15,025 nt of DNA from an uncultured bacterium (GTDB taxonomy: Bacteria > Actinomycetota > Coriobacteriia > Coriobacteriales > Coriobacteriaceae). Below, one piece after another: positions 5,364 through 14,002 of this stretch. Positions within the stretch are counted from its first letter, which is position 1. The number at the start of each line of letters is the position of its first letter. A model generated the notes under the pieces. That model searched no databases. It was not told the origin of the DNA and saw only the letters and a list, made by a program, of their open reading frames with translations. The stretch is from contig CAJMPF010000015.1 in assembly GCA_905215195.1 (NCBI GenBank), forward strand, positions 1 to 15,025, read 5' to 3'. Position numbers and translations under genes: made by a program.

Positions 5364-8300
5364 ATGTCTTATGGCCGTCGTCGTGGGCTGCGCCCGGTCT
5401 CGCCATATGTGATTGTTTTGGCCCTCGCCGTCGCGCTGACGGCGAGTTTCTTCCTGCCGACCCGTGCGGAAGCGGCGTTTTCGAACCACACGGTTACGAC
5501 GATTTCGCCTTCGGGGACAACAATCAACCTGTTTGATTACTGGGTGAATCTCGATAACCATCTGTCGGTTTCCGGCAACGGCGGCGTCAACGCAGGCCAC
5601 AAGTTCCAGTTTAACGACGGCAAGGGTGATGGGCCGCTCAACCAATGGACGGGCGGCATGAGCCCGCGGCCCGGCATCGTCAACAACACGCTTTCAGACG
5701 GCTACCCGAAGCTTTCCGAAGCCTTGGGCGACGAGTTCCTCCGCTACCTGTTCGATTCCTCTGCCCAGACCGGCAAGACGTCCCATTTTGGCGTGACGGG
5801 CCTCCTCAAGGTTCAGGGCGGCTACTACGTCTATGACAGCTCCGAAAACTACGCAGCCTACAACGCTGACAAGAATGCCTTCGACATCTATGACACCTGG
5901 GGCATTGACAAAGTGGGCGATTCGTCCCACCAGGGTCAGTTCTTCCCGTTCGACGCGGCAGACAAGGTGCTCAAAGAGGAAAACGGCCGGCTCGTCCAAA
6001 CCGGCATCAAGGCAGACAACACCGGTGATTCGCGCTACAACGACGGCCGCCCCGTCAACCACCACTTCGGCCTCTCAATGTCCACGCGATTCGTGCAGCC
6101 TGCGCAGCCTGATGTCGGCAAGACGAACGCGGGCGACGACATGGTGTTCGAGTTCGCCGGCGATGATGACGTCTGGGTGTTCATCGACGATGTCCTCGTG
6201 GGTGATATCGGCGGTATTCACAACCGCGCGAGTCTGAGCATCAACTTTTGTACGGGCGACATTAAGGTGAACGGTAATAACGACGGCACACTGAAGAGCA
6301 AGTACCAGAAGGCGAATAAGGACACTTCGGGCTTCAACGACAACACCTTCGCCGGCGGCACCAACCACACCCTCAAGTTCTTCTACCTGGAGCGCGGCGC
6401 CACCGACTCCAACATGGAGCTCAAGTTCAACCTCGTGACGGTGCCCGAGTCCGACATCATCAAGTTCGACCAGGACGGCAAGTTCGTACAGGGTGCCGAG
6501 TTCAAGCTCTATAAGACCGACAAGGACTTCAAGACCGTGGGCGAGCTCATCGGCTCCGGTACCACGGACGAGGCCGGCCACCTAACGCTCACGAACGACG
6601 TGGACAACGGCGTCATCAACTTCGACGATCTCTACAACGAGGATCACGACAACAACAAGTACTACCTCCTGAAGGAGACGCACGTACCCGAGGGATACCG
6701 CTCGAGTCTCGCGGCGACGGGTGGTAGCATGCAGCTCGAGTACGTGCCCACGAGCGCTGAGAACGGCGCGGGCGGCGTCATCATCAACCGCGGCGGTATG
6801 GACGCGGGCAGCGTCGTGTGGAAGACCGGTGCGTTCGCCGCCGCGAAGGAGACCATCATCGCGCCGTCGACCGTGTACAAGGCAGATAATGACCTGACGA
6901 AGTCCGACAAGACCGTCAATCTGGACTCCGGCATACTGTTCGCTGTGGTGCTCAAGCGCGACAAAAGCGCAGGCACAGGTACCAAAGATCCGAGCAATTG
7001 GTACGCCGTGTCGGGCGACCCATCGACGGGAGCGGGATACACCCTCGCCAAGGAGCAGGGCATGACCGGTGCTATCGAGGCGGCGAAGAAGGACCTGCAC
7101 GCCTTCACGCTCAACACAAGCGGCCAGTACCAGGTAGAGATTCAAAATCTGCCCGGTGACATCTCCAAGTACTACTACCTGCTGAGCGGTGATGCCCGCA
7201 AGGATGCCGAGTACACGGTGGCCATCTACCACACAACGGCGAGCTCGATCGGCGACGCGACGCCTGAGAACACAGTCCACGTGTACAGCGACGACATCGC
7301 AGACGGCACGAACTTCAAGCGGCAGTTCGCCACGCGCCTGCTCGTCACGAACATCCAGAATCGCCTGTTCGTGCAGAAGACCGATACCGAGGGTAAGCCC
7401 GTTGACGGGGCGAAGTTCGGCCTTTACAAGTCCACCCAGGTGACTACGGATGCGAACGGCAAGGCCGTGCTCGATGGCGACCAGGCCCCCTACGACACCC
7501 TGACGACGAGGTCGGTCGCCAACCCGGTCAAGCTCGAAGGGGCGGGCGTATTCCCGTCTACGAGCGACAGTAGCGAGCCGCTCGTGAAGGGTACCTACTT
7601 CCTGAAGGAGGTCTCGGCGCCCAAGGGCTTCCTGCTTAACGACACGCTCACCAAGGTGATTGTGGACGATTACGGCGTCCATGCCGATGCCGGTACGGAC
7701 GATGACGGCGTTTCGACGTTCGTGGGCCCGGGCGCGCTCATGAAGAATCTGGGCCAGTTTGGCGCAGAGGGCGACATCGACAACACGCTCACGTGGATCA
7801 AGGGCCAGCGCCAGACGTCCGACGGCAAGCTCGACGGCAACGACAACCTTTCCTGGAACAATGACGCCAAGGGCGGCGAGGATGAGGTGCACCTCAAGTA
7901 CGGCGCCAACGGACGTGTCTACCAGTATGGGCCCACCGAGGAGGGTAAACCTTATCGCTTGGAGACCGAGACGGGCTGGATACGTATGGGTATCATGCAG
8001 GACGAGCGGCCCAAGGGGACCACGTCGAAAGGTGCCCGTGCCAATCTGGGCGACATGAACCTGAACGCCCTGTTCACGGGCGCCACCTGCGTGCGCGTGG
8101 CGAACGAACGCGAGGCGAGCCTTGAGGTGACGAAGAAGGTTGTCGTGCCCAATGGCCTGACGGGCAATAAGGACGCGAAGTTCACCTTCAAGTTCACCGT
8201 GCCTGATGGGAAGACCTACAAGGCTGCAGTGTTCAAGAACGCTGGGGCCGCAAGCGAGAAGCAGGTCGGCGATATGTTCGACCTGACGAACGGTCGCGAG

Positions 8301-11300
8301 CAGACCATCACGGCCGGCCAGACGATCCGCGTGTACGGCCTCGCCGAGCACGACGCCTACACGGTGCAGGAGCTGACCGGTACGGACAAGATGCCGGCCG
8401 GCTTCACGCTGACCAAGCGCGAGCAGGGCGGCAACGCCCTGAGTGGCGAGGGCGACAGCATCTCCGGCACGATCGCAAAGCAGAACGCCGACGGCACACT
8501 GGCCGACGCCAACAAGCTGGTATTCACGAACACCTACAGCGTAAAGTCGCCGGTGACGCTCACCAATGCGTTCTGGGCGCAGAAGGTGCTCCAGGGCCGT
8601 GACTGGAAAGATGGCGATAGCTTCAAGATTTACCTGCGCGCGGACAAGGGCACGCCGATGCCCGACGGTGCCGAGAATGCACCCGTGAGTGGTATGAAGC
8701 AGGTTGTGAAGACCGTTGAGAACGGGGACAAGTTCGACTTCGGCGAGATTGAGTACACCAAGCCCGGCACCTACACCTATCTCATCGCCGAGGCCACGCC
8801 GTCTCAAAACGACGCTAGCTGGCTGCCCGGGTTCGGGTATTCAAGCGCTTCCTACCGCGTCACGGTGACGGTGAGCGATAACGGCGACGGCACGCTGTCG
8901 CAGCCGGCAGTCAAGATGGAGCAGACCTACACCGACGACGGCGTGAGCCATGAGGACAACCCGATCAAGGTCGCTGACAAAATCGCCAAGATCACGAACA
9001 CGTACCGACCGAAGGGGACCTCGGTAACGCTCAAGGCGACGAAGCGCTTCACGGGCGGTGAGCTCGCGGGGAGTGACTTCACGTTCCAGCTGCTCGACAA
9101 GGACGGCAGCGTGGTCCAGACTGTCCAAAACGAGAAGGACGGCAAGGTCGCCTTTGCAGCCATCGACTACGCTACGCCGGGCGACCACGACTACACCATC
9201 AAGGAGGTGAAGGGCGCCGACTCGACCGTCGTCTACGACGCGAAGGGCGTGAAGGTCCACGTCAAGGTCACCGACGAAAAGGGCGAGCTGAAGGCGACCG
9301 TCACCTACGACGGCGAGAAGGCCGTGCCGACCTTCACCAACTCGAAGCCGACGGCGGACGTTACCGTCGAGGCCATGAAAGTTCTCGCGGGCAAGGACCT
9401 GACGTCCGACGCGTTTACCTTCGGCCTGTACGACCAGGCTGGCAACGAGGTTGCCCGCGGCACCAACGACCAGGGCGGCAAGGTCAAGCTGACCGTCAAG
9501 GGCCTGAACCTGGGCGAGTACGACTACACGCTCAAGGAGGAGAAAGCGGGCCAAACCGTCGACGGCGTGGTCTACGACGCCAAGGAAGTCAAGGTCCACG
9601 TCAAGGTAGAGCAGAACCAGGACGACAACAATAAGACGAAGGTGACCGTCACCTATGACGGTGCCGCTACGGCTCCCGCCTTCAACAACACCTACGACGC
9701 AAAGGGTTCCGTAACCCTGACGGCGACCAAGACCATCAAGGTTGCGGACGGCTTCGACCACACGACGAAGCCCGCGGACGGCGAGTTCACCTTCGACCTG
9801 AAGGACGCTGCCGGCAACGTGATCGGCACCGCGAAGAACGACGCCGACGGCAAGATCAGCTTCACGCGCGAGTTCCAGCTCTCCGACTTGGGCGGCGCCG
9901 CGAGCAAGGACTTCACATACACCATCGTGGAGCAGCCGGGCGCGGAGCCGGGCATGGTCTATGACAGCCATCCCCTCACCTATACGGTGACGGTCACGGA
10001 CGGCGGGAACGGAGCACTGAATGCGAAGGCGATCGTGACGAGCGCATCCGGCTCGGATACCTTCACCAACACCTACCAGCCGGCCGCGACCGGCCTGGCC
10101 CTCGGTGCGCAGAAGAGCTATGTGAAGAAGGACGACAACACGCCGATCGTCCCCAAGTGCGGCGAGTTCACCTTCGATGTGTACGAGGGCAACCTGACGG
10201 CTGAGCAGCTTGCCGGGGCCAAGCCCGTCCGGACCGTGACCAACGGCGCGGACGGAAGTGTTAACTTCGACGCCTTCTCCTACGCGAAGCCGGGCACGCA
10301 CGAGTACACCATCGTGGAGCGGAAGGGTGATCTGGCCTACGTAACCTACGACGCCGCGGTGCACCATGCCGTGGTGACGGTTGCGGACAATGCCGGCACG
10401 CTGCAGGCGAGCGTCGCCTACGACGGCACGAATGTCACGAAGCCCAGCTTCACCAACACCTACGAGGCACAGGCGACGGACTCCGGCGCGATCGCCCTCA
10501 CCAAGAGCGTTGACGTGCACGACGGCAGCTATCAGCTAAAGGCGGGAGACTTCGCCTTCGAGCTGGTGGGGTCTGACGGCTCGGTGATCCAGACCCAGAA
10601 GAACGATGCGCACGGCAAGGTTGCCTTCGACAAGCTGACCTTCGACCATGCGGGCACCTTTACCTACACGGTCCGCGAGGTGCAGCCGACGGGGGACGCG
10701 CCGGGCGTGCCGGGCGTGACCTACACCGGCAAGACGTACACCCTGACCTACGTGGTGAAGGACAACAACGACGGCAAGCTGGTGGTAGAGAGCTCTACGG
10801 TGAAACCGAGCGAGGGCACCGAGAACGGCGTCACCCCCAATACCATGACGTTTGCGAACAGCTACCAGCCGGGTCAGACCTCCTACCAGATCTCTGGCAC
10901 CAAGGTGCTTGAGAATGCCGACCCGGCCACCACGCGGACGCCCGCCGATGGCGAGTTCACATTCGCGCTGATTGACGTGGCCACCGGGCAGGAGATCGAC
11001 CGGACCACGAACGTGGGTAAAGCGTTTACCTTCAAGGCCATCTCGTACACCGCAACTGGTTCGCATGCGTACCAGGTGAAGGAGGTTGCGGGCCAAGATG
11101 GCACCATCACTTACAGCGATGCGGTGCTGGACGTAACGGTGAACGTGACCGATGACGGCAGCGGCCAGCTGACCGCGACGGCGAACAAGACGGCTGCGGA
11201 TCTGACCTTCACCAACACCTACACGCCGACGGCAACGACGGCGACGATTACCGGAACGAAGGCTCTGACCGGCCGCGACCTGGCCGAGGGTGAGTTCTTC

Positions 11301-12116
11301 TTCGACCTGAAGGACGCCGACGGTAACGTGGTGCAGACGGTGCAGAACGGCGCCGACGGCACGTTCGGCTTCGCGCCGCTGCAGCTGGACAAGGTGGGGA
11401 CGTACGTCTACACCGTGTCCGAGCGGGCAGGGGCGACGGCGAACGGCGTCACCTACGACACGACGGTCTTTACCGCGACGGTGACGGTGACGGAGAATGC
11501 GGAGACGCACGCGCTGGAGGCGCAGGTTGCCTACAGCAAGGGCGGCAAGGCTGCGGATGCGGTGGCGTTCAGCAACAGTTACGCGCCGGCCGCGACTGAG
11601 GTGAAGCTGGGGGCCTCCAAGGTGCTGAGCGGCGAGGACCTGAAGGAAGGGCAGTTCTCCTTCCAGCTGAAGGATGCCGACGGCAAGGTGCTGCAGACCG
11701 CAAAGAACGCGGCGGACGGCACGGTGGGCTTCGAGGCGATCTCGTACGACAAGCCCGGAACGTACGCCTACAGCATCTCCGAGGTGGACGACGGTCAGAA
11801 GAACGTGACGTACGACGCGGCCGAGCACCGGGTAACGGTGACGGTGACGGACGACGGTGCGGGCCATCTGGTGGCGACGGTAACCTATGACGGCGCCGTG
11901 GCGCCGGTGTTCAAGAACACGTACACGCCGCCGACCACCCCGCCGACGGAGCCGCCCACCAATCCGCCGAGCAAGTCACCGGTGCCGAAGGAGGAGAAGC
12001 CGGGTCTGCCGTATACGGGCGATACCAGCTTGTCGCCGATGGCCCTGGGTGGCATCGCGGGCGGCGCGGTGGTGCTGATCGCCGCAGGCGTTATCCTGCG
12101 GCGCCGGAACCGGTAG
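5364..12116 (+). CDS. Giant LPXTG-anchored fibro-slime / pilin-isopeptide-repeat adhesin
   Basis: A 2250-residue cell-wall protein, probably a fibrous adhesin. The signal peptide is at residues 1-37 (MSYGRRRGLR, a hydrophobic core, AEA|A). A fibro-slime/PA14-like head covers about 50-355 and contains FEFAGDDDVWVFIDDVLVGD near 260-280. A SpaA-like domain follows from about 363 (KFDQDGKFVQGAEFKLYKTD, then LLKETHVPEGY). After a spacer comes a second SpaA-like domain from about 666 (VQKTDTEGKPVDGAKFGLYK, then FLKEVSAPKGF). A less clear region (790-915) leads into ten tandem Spy0128/FctA-type domains (918-2189). A Pro/Thr stretch, sorting signal LPYTG (2215-2219), membrane helix and RRRNR tail close the protein. 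No upstream in-frame start exists before a stop at 5295, so ATG 5364 is used despite a weak ribosome-binding site. The binding target is unknown. Sortase anchoring is inferred, and no sortase is nearby. Confidence 0.93.
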   Translation: MSYGRRRGLRPVSPYVIVLALAVALTASFFLPTRAEAAFSNHTVTTISPSGTTINLFDYWVNLDNHLSVSGNGGVNAGHKFQFNDGKGDGPLNQWTGGMSPRPGIVNNTLSDGYPKLSEALGDEFLRYLFDSSAQTGKTSHFGVTGLLKVQGGYYVYDSSENYAAYNADKNAFDIYDTWGIDKVGDSSHQGQFFPFDAADKVLKEENGRLVQTGIKADNTGDSRYNDGRPVNHHFGLSMSTRFVQPAQPDVGKTNAGDDMVFEFAGDDDVWVFIDDVLVGDIGGIHNRASLSINFCTGDIKVNGNNDGTLKSKYQKANKDTSGFNDNTFAGGTNHTLKFFYLERGATDSNMELKFNLVTVPESDIIKFDQDGKFVQGAEFKLYKTDKDFKTVGELIGSGTTDEAGHLTLTNDVDNGVINFDDLYNEDHDNNKYYLLKETHVPEGYRSSLAATGGSMQLEYVPTSAENGAGGVIINRGGMDAGSVVWKTGAFAAAKETIIAPSTVYKADNDLTKSDKTVNLDSGILFAVVLKRDKSAGTGTKDPSNWYAVSGDPSTGAGYTLAKEQGMTGAIEAAKKDLHAFTLNTSGQYQVEIQNLPGDISKYYYLLSGDARKDAEYTVAIYHTTASSIGDATPENTVHVYSDDIADGTNFKRQFATRLLVTNIQNRLFVQKTDTEGKPVDGAKFGLYKSTQVTTDANGKAVLDGDQAPYDTLTTRSVANPVKLEGAGVFPSTSDSSEPLVKGTYFLKEVSAPKGFLLNDTLTKVIVDDYGVHADAGTDDDGVSTFVGPGALMKNLGQFGAEGDIDNTLTWIKGQRQTSDGKLDGNDNLSWNNDAKGGEDEVHLKYGANGRVYQYGPTEEGKPYRLETETGWIRMGIMQDERPKGTTSKGARANLGDMNLNALFTGATCVRVANEREASLEVTKKVVVPNGLTGNKDAKFTFKFTVPDGKTYKAAVFKNAGAASEKQVGDMFDLTNGREQTITAGQTIRVYGLAEHDAYTVQELTGTDKMPAGFTLTKREQGGNALSGEGDSISGTIAKQNADGTLADANKLVFTNTYSVKSPVTLTNAFWAQKVLQGRDWKDGDSFKIYLRADKGTPMPDGAENAPVSGMKQVVKTVENGDKFDFGEIEYTKPGTYTYLIAEATPSQNDASWLPGFGYSSASYRVTVTVSDNGDGTLSQPAVKMEQTYTDDGVSHEDNPIKVADKIAKITNTYRPKGTSVTLKATKRFTGGELAGSDFTFQLLDKDGSVVQTVQNEKDGKVAFAAIDYATPGDHDYTIKEVKGADSTVVYDAKGVKVHVKVTDEKGELKATVTYDGEKAVPTFTNSKPTADVTVEAMKVLAGKDLTSDAFTFGLYDQAGNEVARGTNDQGGKVKLTVKGLNLGEYDYTLKEEKAGQTVDGVVYDAKEVKVHVKVEQNQDDNNKTKVTVTYDGAATAPAFNNTYDAKGSVTLTATKTIKVADGFDHTTKPADGEFTFDLKDAAGNVIGTAKNDADGKISFTREFQLSDLGGAASKDFTYTIVEQPGAEPGMVYDSHPLTYTVTVTDGGNGALNAKAIVTSASGSDTFTNTYQPAATGLALGAQKSYVKKDDNTPIVPKCGEFTFDVYEGNLTAEQLAGAKPVRTVTNGADGSVNFDAFSYAKPGTHEYTIVERKGDLAYVTYDAAVHHAVVTVADNAGTLQASVAYDGTNVTKPSFTNTYEAQATDSGAIALTKSVDVHDGSYQLKAGDFAFELVGSDGSVIQTQKNDAHGKVAFDKLTFDHAGTFTYTVREVQPTGDAPGVPGVTYTGKTYTLTYVVKDNNDGKLVVESSTVKPSEGTENGVTPNTMTFANSYQPGQTSYQISGTKVLENADPATTRTPADGEFTFALIDVATGQEIDRTTNVGKAFTFKAISYTATGSHAYQVKEVAGQDGTITYSDAVLDVTVNVTDDGSGQLTATANKTAADLTFTNTYTPTATTATITGTKALTGRDLAEGEFFFDLKDADGNVVQTVQNGADGTFGFAPLQLDKVGTYVYTVSERAGATANGVTYDTTVFTATVTVTENAETHALEAQVAYSKGGKAADAVAFSNSYAPAATEVKLGASKVLSGEDLKEGQFSFQLKDADGKVLQTAKNAADGTVGFEAISYDKPGTYAYSISEVDDGQKNVTYDAAEHRVTVTVTDDGAGHLVATVTYDGAVAPVFKNTYTPPTTPPTEPPTNPPSKSPVPKEEKPGLPYTGDTSLSPMALGGIAGGAVVLIAAGVILRRRNR
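8115..11930 (+). repeat. Ten tandem pilin-type isopeptide domains within the adhesin
   Basis: Ten units of about 110-155 residues begin near residues 918, 1060, 1217, 1330, 1447, 1574, 1703, 1837, 1956 and 2076. Each shows a first-strand Lys (such as TKKV, QKVL, MKVL, TKAL, SKVL), a mid-domain Glu in a Y-x-(V/I)-x-E segment, and a closing Asn in FTNTY or a variant (ITNTY, FNNTY, FANSY, FSNSY, FKNTY). These are the residues that form Lys-Asn isopeptide bonds assisted by Glu in Spy0128-like pilin domains. All ten triads are present by eye. Bond formation is inferred from the family. Confidence 0.85.
12006..12113 (+). other. Cell-wall sorting signal of the adhesin
   Basis: LPYTG is followed by DTSLSPMALGG, a hydrophobic helix and the basic tail RRRNR. 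This is the canonical sortase substrate layout, in which cleavage between Thr and Gly links the protein to peptidoglycan or a pilus backbone. The preceding PTTPPTEPPTNPPS stretch is a typical wall-spanning spacer. Confidence 0.92.
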
Positions 12117-12144
12117 CTACGGCGGCCGAGAAGCGCTTTGATTG

Positions 12145-12183
12145 AGGGCGGGTGGTCGCAGGGCGCGGCCGCTCGCCCTTTTT
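12145..12183 (+). terminator. Intrinsic terminator of the adhesin gene
   Basis: AGGGCG (12145-12150) pairs with CGCCCT (12174-12179). Inside it, GGTCGC (12154-12159) pairs with GCGGCC (12165-12170) with one wobble. TTTTT (12179-12183) follows directly. It lies 28 bp after the adhesin stop codon. Confidence 0.8.
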
Positions 12184-12197
12184 GGTGAAAGGCTATG

Positions 12198-12526
12198 TTA
12201 ACCCGCCGTTTGCACGTCCGGCTCCAGATGGAACTCGTACTCCGGCTCCATCATCTTCTTCCGGATCTTTTCGTAGCGCCCGTCGTCGAGCTGCTCGCGC
12301 ATGAGCGACGTCCTGTCCCCGACGCGTGCGGCCTCGCGCAGCCATCTGAACCACATCAGGCAGCTGTGGAGCCTGCGGGTCGATACGCCCTTGAACCTCT
12401 CGAGGAAGTGGCCGAGCGAACCCTGCGCTTCAGCATCCTCTGGACCGTGTCCCGCTCGTACCCGGTGAGCCTGCCGTGGGTCCTCGGGACCGCCCTCGCG
12501 GCGCCCTTCCCGCCCTTTCCGGACAT
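12198..12526 (-). pseudogene. Broken insertion-sequence transposase
   Basis: Two pieces lie on the minus strand in different frames. The first starts with ATG at 12526, after GGAGGA, and reads MSGKGGKGAARAVPRTHGRL then TGYERDTVQRMLKR. It resembles the N-terminal helix-turn-helix start of IS30-like transposases. After about 12430 the meaningful frame shifts to GHFLERFKGVSTRRLHSCL, then MWFRWLREAARVGDRTSLMR and onward to a TAA at 12198. The FxGVSTRxLxxYLxWFxW pattern is like the C-terminal end of ISXO2/IS1595-type or related DDE transposases. The piece is far too short for a transposase and lacks any DDE core. It is read as an internal deletion with frameshift. Family assignment is uncertain. 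Confidence 0.6.
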
Positions 12527-12545
12527 GGCGTCCTCCGATCTCCCG

Positions 12546-12564
12546 GGGCCGGCCGATCCGGCCC
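12546..12564 (-). repeat. Hairpin next to the transposase remnant
   Basis: GGGCCGG (12546-12552) and CCGGCCC (12558-12564) form a perfect 7-bp stem with a 5-base loop, about 20 bp upstream of the remnant's ATG on the minus strand. It may be a subterminal structure of the original insertion sequence. No matching end was found on the other side of the remnant. Confidence 0.4.
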
Positions 12565-12654
12565 TCAGGGTATCGGATTCCCAAATTTATCCGTATATGT
12601 GCGGATGAATGCGGGAGGCGTTCGGATGAAGTTGTATTCAAGGAAAGAGACTGA

Positions 12655-12667
12655 CCCTTTGTCGCAT
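12655..12667 (-). repeat. 13-bp repeat, right copy (inverted)
   Basis: CCCTTTGTCGCAT is the exact reverse complement of 5072-5084. The surrounding 12565-12864 spacer holds a small hairpin (12684-12688 with 12693-12697) and the ribosome-binding site of prfA. I see no tRNA and no promoter worth assigning there. Confidence 0.5.
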
Positions 12668-12864
12668 TCCGTGCGGGTTATATGCAGGTATGCCTGCGCA
12701 CGCTATCATGTATGGGTTAGACCGCAACTATGTACCTCATACGCGAAGGGATGCGCATGTATCTGAAGATCGACATGTTCTAGCTGGGCTTACCCCCGCA
12801 GTGGCGCCGCGCGCCCCATCAACTCTGCCGATTTTCGCCTTCACGCACATAAAGGAGTCCCGCC

Positions 12865-13932
12865 ATGCGCGACAAGCTCGAAAAGATCATTAAGGCCTAC
12901 GAGGAGCTCGAGAAGAAGCTATCTGACCCGGCCGTCGCCTCCGATATCAAGGAGTTCACGCGTCTCAACAAGGAGTACGCGCACCAGTCCGACCTCATTG
13001 CCGCCTCGCGCGAGTACATCGGCGCGCTCGATGACATCGAGGCTGCCAAGGAAATGCTGCACGATACCACCGATGCCGATGAGAAGGAGATGCTCCAGAT
13101 GGACATCTCCGAAAACGAGGCCAAGCTTCCCCAGCTCGAGGAAGATATCAAGTACATGCTCATCCCGAGCGACCCCAACGACGACAAGAACACCATCGTC
13201 GAGATCCGCTCCGCCGCCGGTGGCGACGAGGCGGCCATCTTTGCCGGCGACCTGTACAAGATGTATCAGCGCTTTTGCGAGTCGCGCGGCTGGAAGACTA
13301 CCGTGCTCGATTCCAGCCCCAGCGAGGCCGGCGGCTTTAAGTCCATTGAGTTCAAGGTCGAGGGCGACCGCGTCTACTCCGTTATGAAGTACGAGTCCGG
13401 CGTGCACCGTGTCCAGCGCGTTCCCAAGACCGAGTCCCAAGGCCGTATCCAGACCTCCACGGCAACCGTCGCCGTGCTTCCCGAGGCCGAGGAGATCGAC
13501 GTCCAGATCAACCAGTCCGACCTGCGCATCGACACTTACTGCGCCTCGGGTCCTGGTGGTCAGTGCGTTAACACCACCTACTCCGCCGTGCGCATCACCC
13601 ACCTGCCCACCAACACCGTGGTGCAGTCGCAGGAGCAGCGCTCCCAGATTCAGAACCGCGAGGTCTGCATGCAGATGCTGCGCGCCCGCCTCTACGAGAT
13701 GGAGCTCGAGAAGCAGCAGGCAGAGCTCGGTGCCGAGCGCCAGAGCCAGATTGGCCACGGCAACCGTTCCGAGAAGATCCGCACCTACAACCAGCCCCAG
13801 GACCGCGTGACCGATCACCGCATCGGTTTCAACTCCACTTATAACGGCGTCCTTCTGGGCGACCAGCTCGGCACCGTCATCGAGGCACTCGCCGCCGCCG
13901 AGCGTGCCGAGAAGCTGGCACAAGCAGTTTAG
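12865..13932 (+). CDS. prfA: Peptide chain release factor 1
   Basis: A 355-residue cytoplasmic factor that ends translation at UAA and UAG. Domains in order are the N-terminal coiled-coil domain (about 1-105), the segment EIRSAAGGDEAAIFAGDL (113-130), the codon-reading tripeptide P-K-T at 187-189 (the class P-x-T motif that marks RF1, not the SPF of RF2), and the GGQ motif at 231-233 in SGPGGQCVNTT, whose Gln is the PrmC methylation target. The length is normal (about 360). ATG at 12865 has AAAGGAG eight bases upstream. Its own stop is TAG, a codon that only RF1 reads. prmC follows after a 597-bp spacer, in the usual gene order. Confidence 0.97.
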   Translation: MRDKLEKIIKAYEELEKKLSDPAVASDIKEFTRLNKEYAHQSDLIAASREYIGALDDIEAAKEMLHDTTDADEKEMLQMDISENEAKLPQLEEDIKYMLIPSDPNDDKNTIVEIRSAAGGDEAAIFAGDLYKMYQRFCESRGWKTTVLDSSPSEAGGFKSIEFKVEGDRVYSVMKYESGVHRVQRVPKTESQGRIQTSTATVAVLPEAEEIDVQINQSDLRIDTYCASGPGGQCVNTTYSAVRITHLPTNTVVQSQEQRSQIQNREVCMQMLRARLYEMELEKQQAELGAERQSQIGHGNRSEKIRTYNQPQDRVTDHRIGFNSTYNGVLLGDQLGTVIEALAAAERAEKLAQAV

Positions 13933-13960
13933 GTTACGCGGTTTTACCAAACCGCGTAAC
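13933..13960 (+). repeat. Perfect 12-bp-stem hairpin at the prfA 3' end
   Basis: GTTACGCGGTTT (13933-13944) pairs perfectly with AAACCGCGTAAC (13949-13960) around a TACC loop, beginning directly after the prfA stop codon. No U-tract follows. It could stabilise the mRNA 3' end or be a copy of a dispersed palindrome. Only one copy lies in this window. Confidence 0.6.
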
Positions 13961-14002
13961 GGCTCGACGCTGCGCGCCGCCCAGAGCGACAATTTGTCAT
14001 TC

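Noticed and set aside
6582..11867. Three long minus-strand open frames opposite the adhesin
   Set aside because: Codon periodicity and domain content belong to the plus-strand adhesin. The minus frames give low-complexity V/G/L/R-rich text with no motifs.
8115..11930. Direct DNA repeats as a possible CRISPR or minisatellite
   Set aside because: The units are about 330-470 bp, diverged at the DNA level and explained by homologous protein domains. No spacer and repeat pattern is present.
12195..12608. Plus-strand ORF of 137 codons opposite the transposase remnant
   Set aside because: It is the antisense shadow of the remnant. The minus strand carries the recognisable transposase pieces.
12751..12783. 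Ten-codon ORF MRMYLKIDMF upstream of prfA
   Set aside because: The ribosome-binding sequence is too close to the first ATG and there is no similarity or further support. It is likely chance.
12565..12864. tRNA or small RNA gene before prfA
   Set aside because: No cloverleaf or conserved T-loop could be found. Only one short 5-bp hairpin is present.
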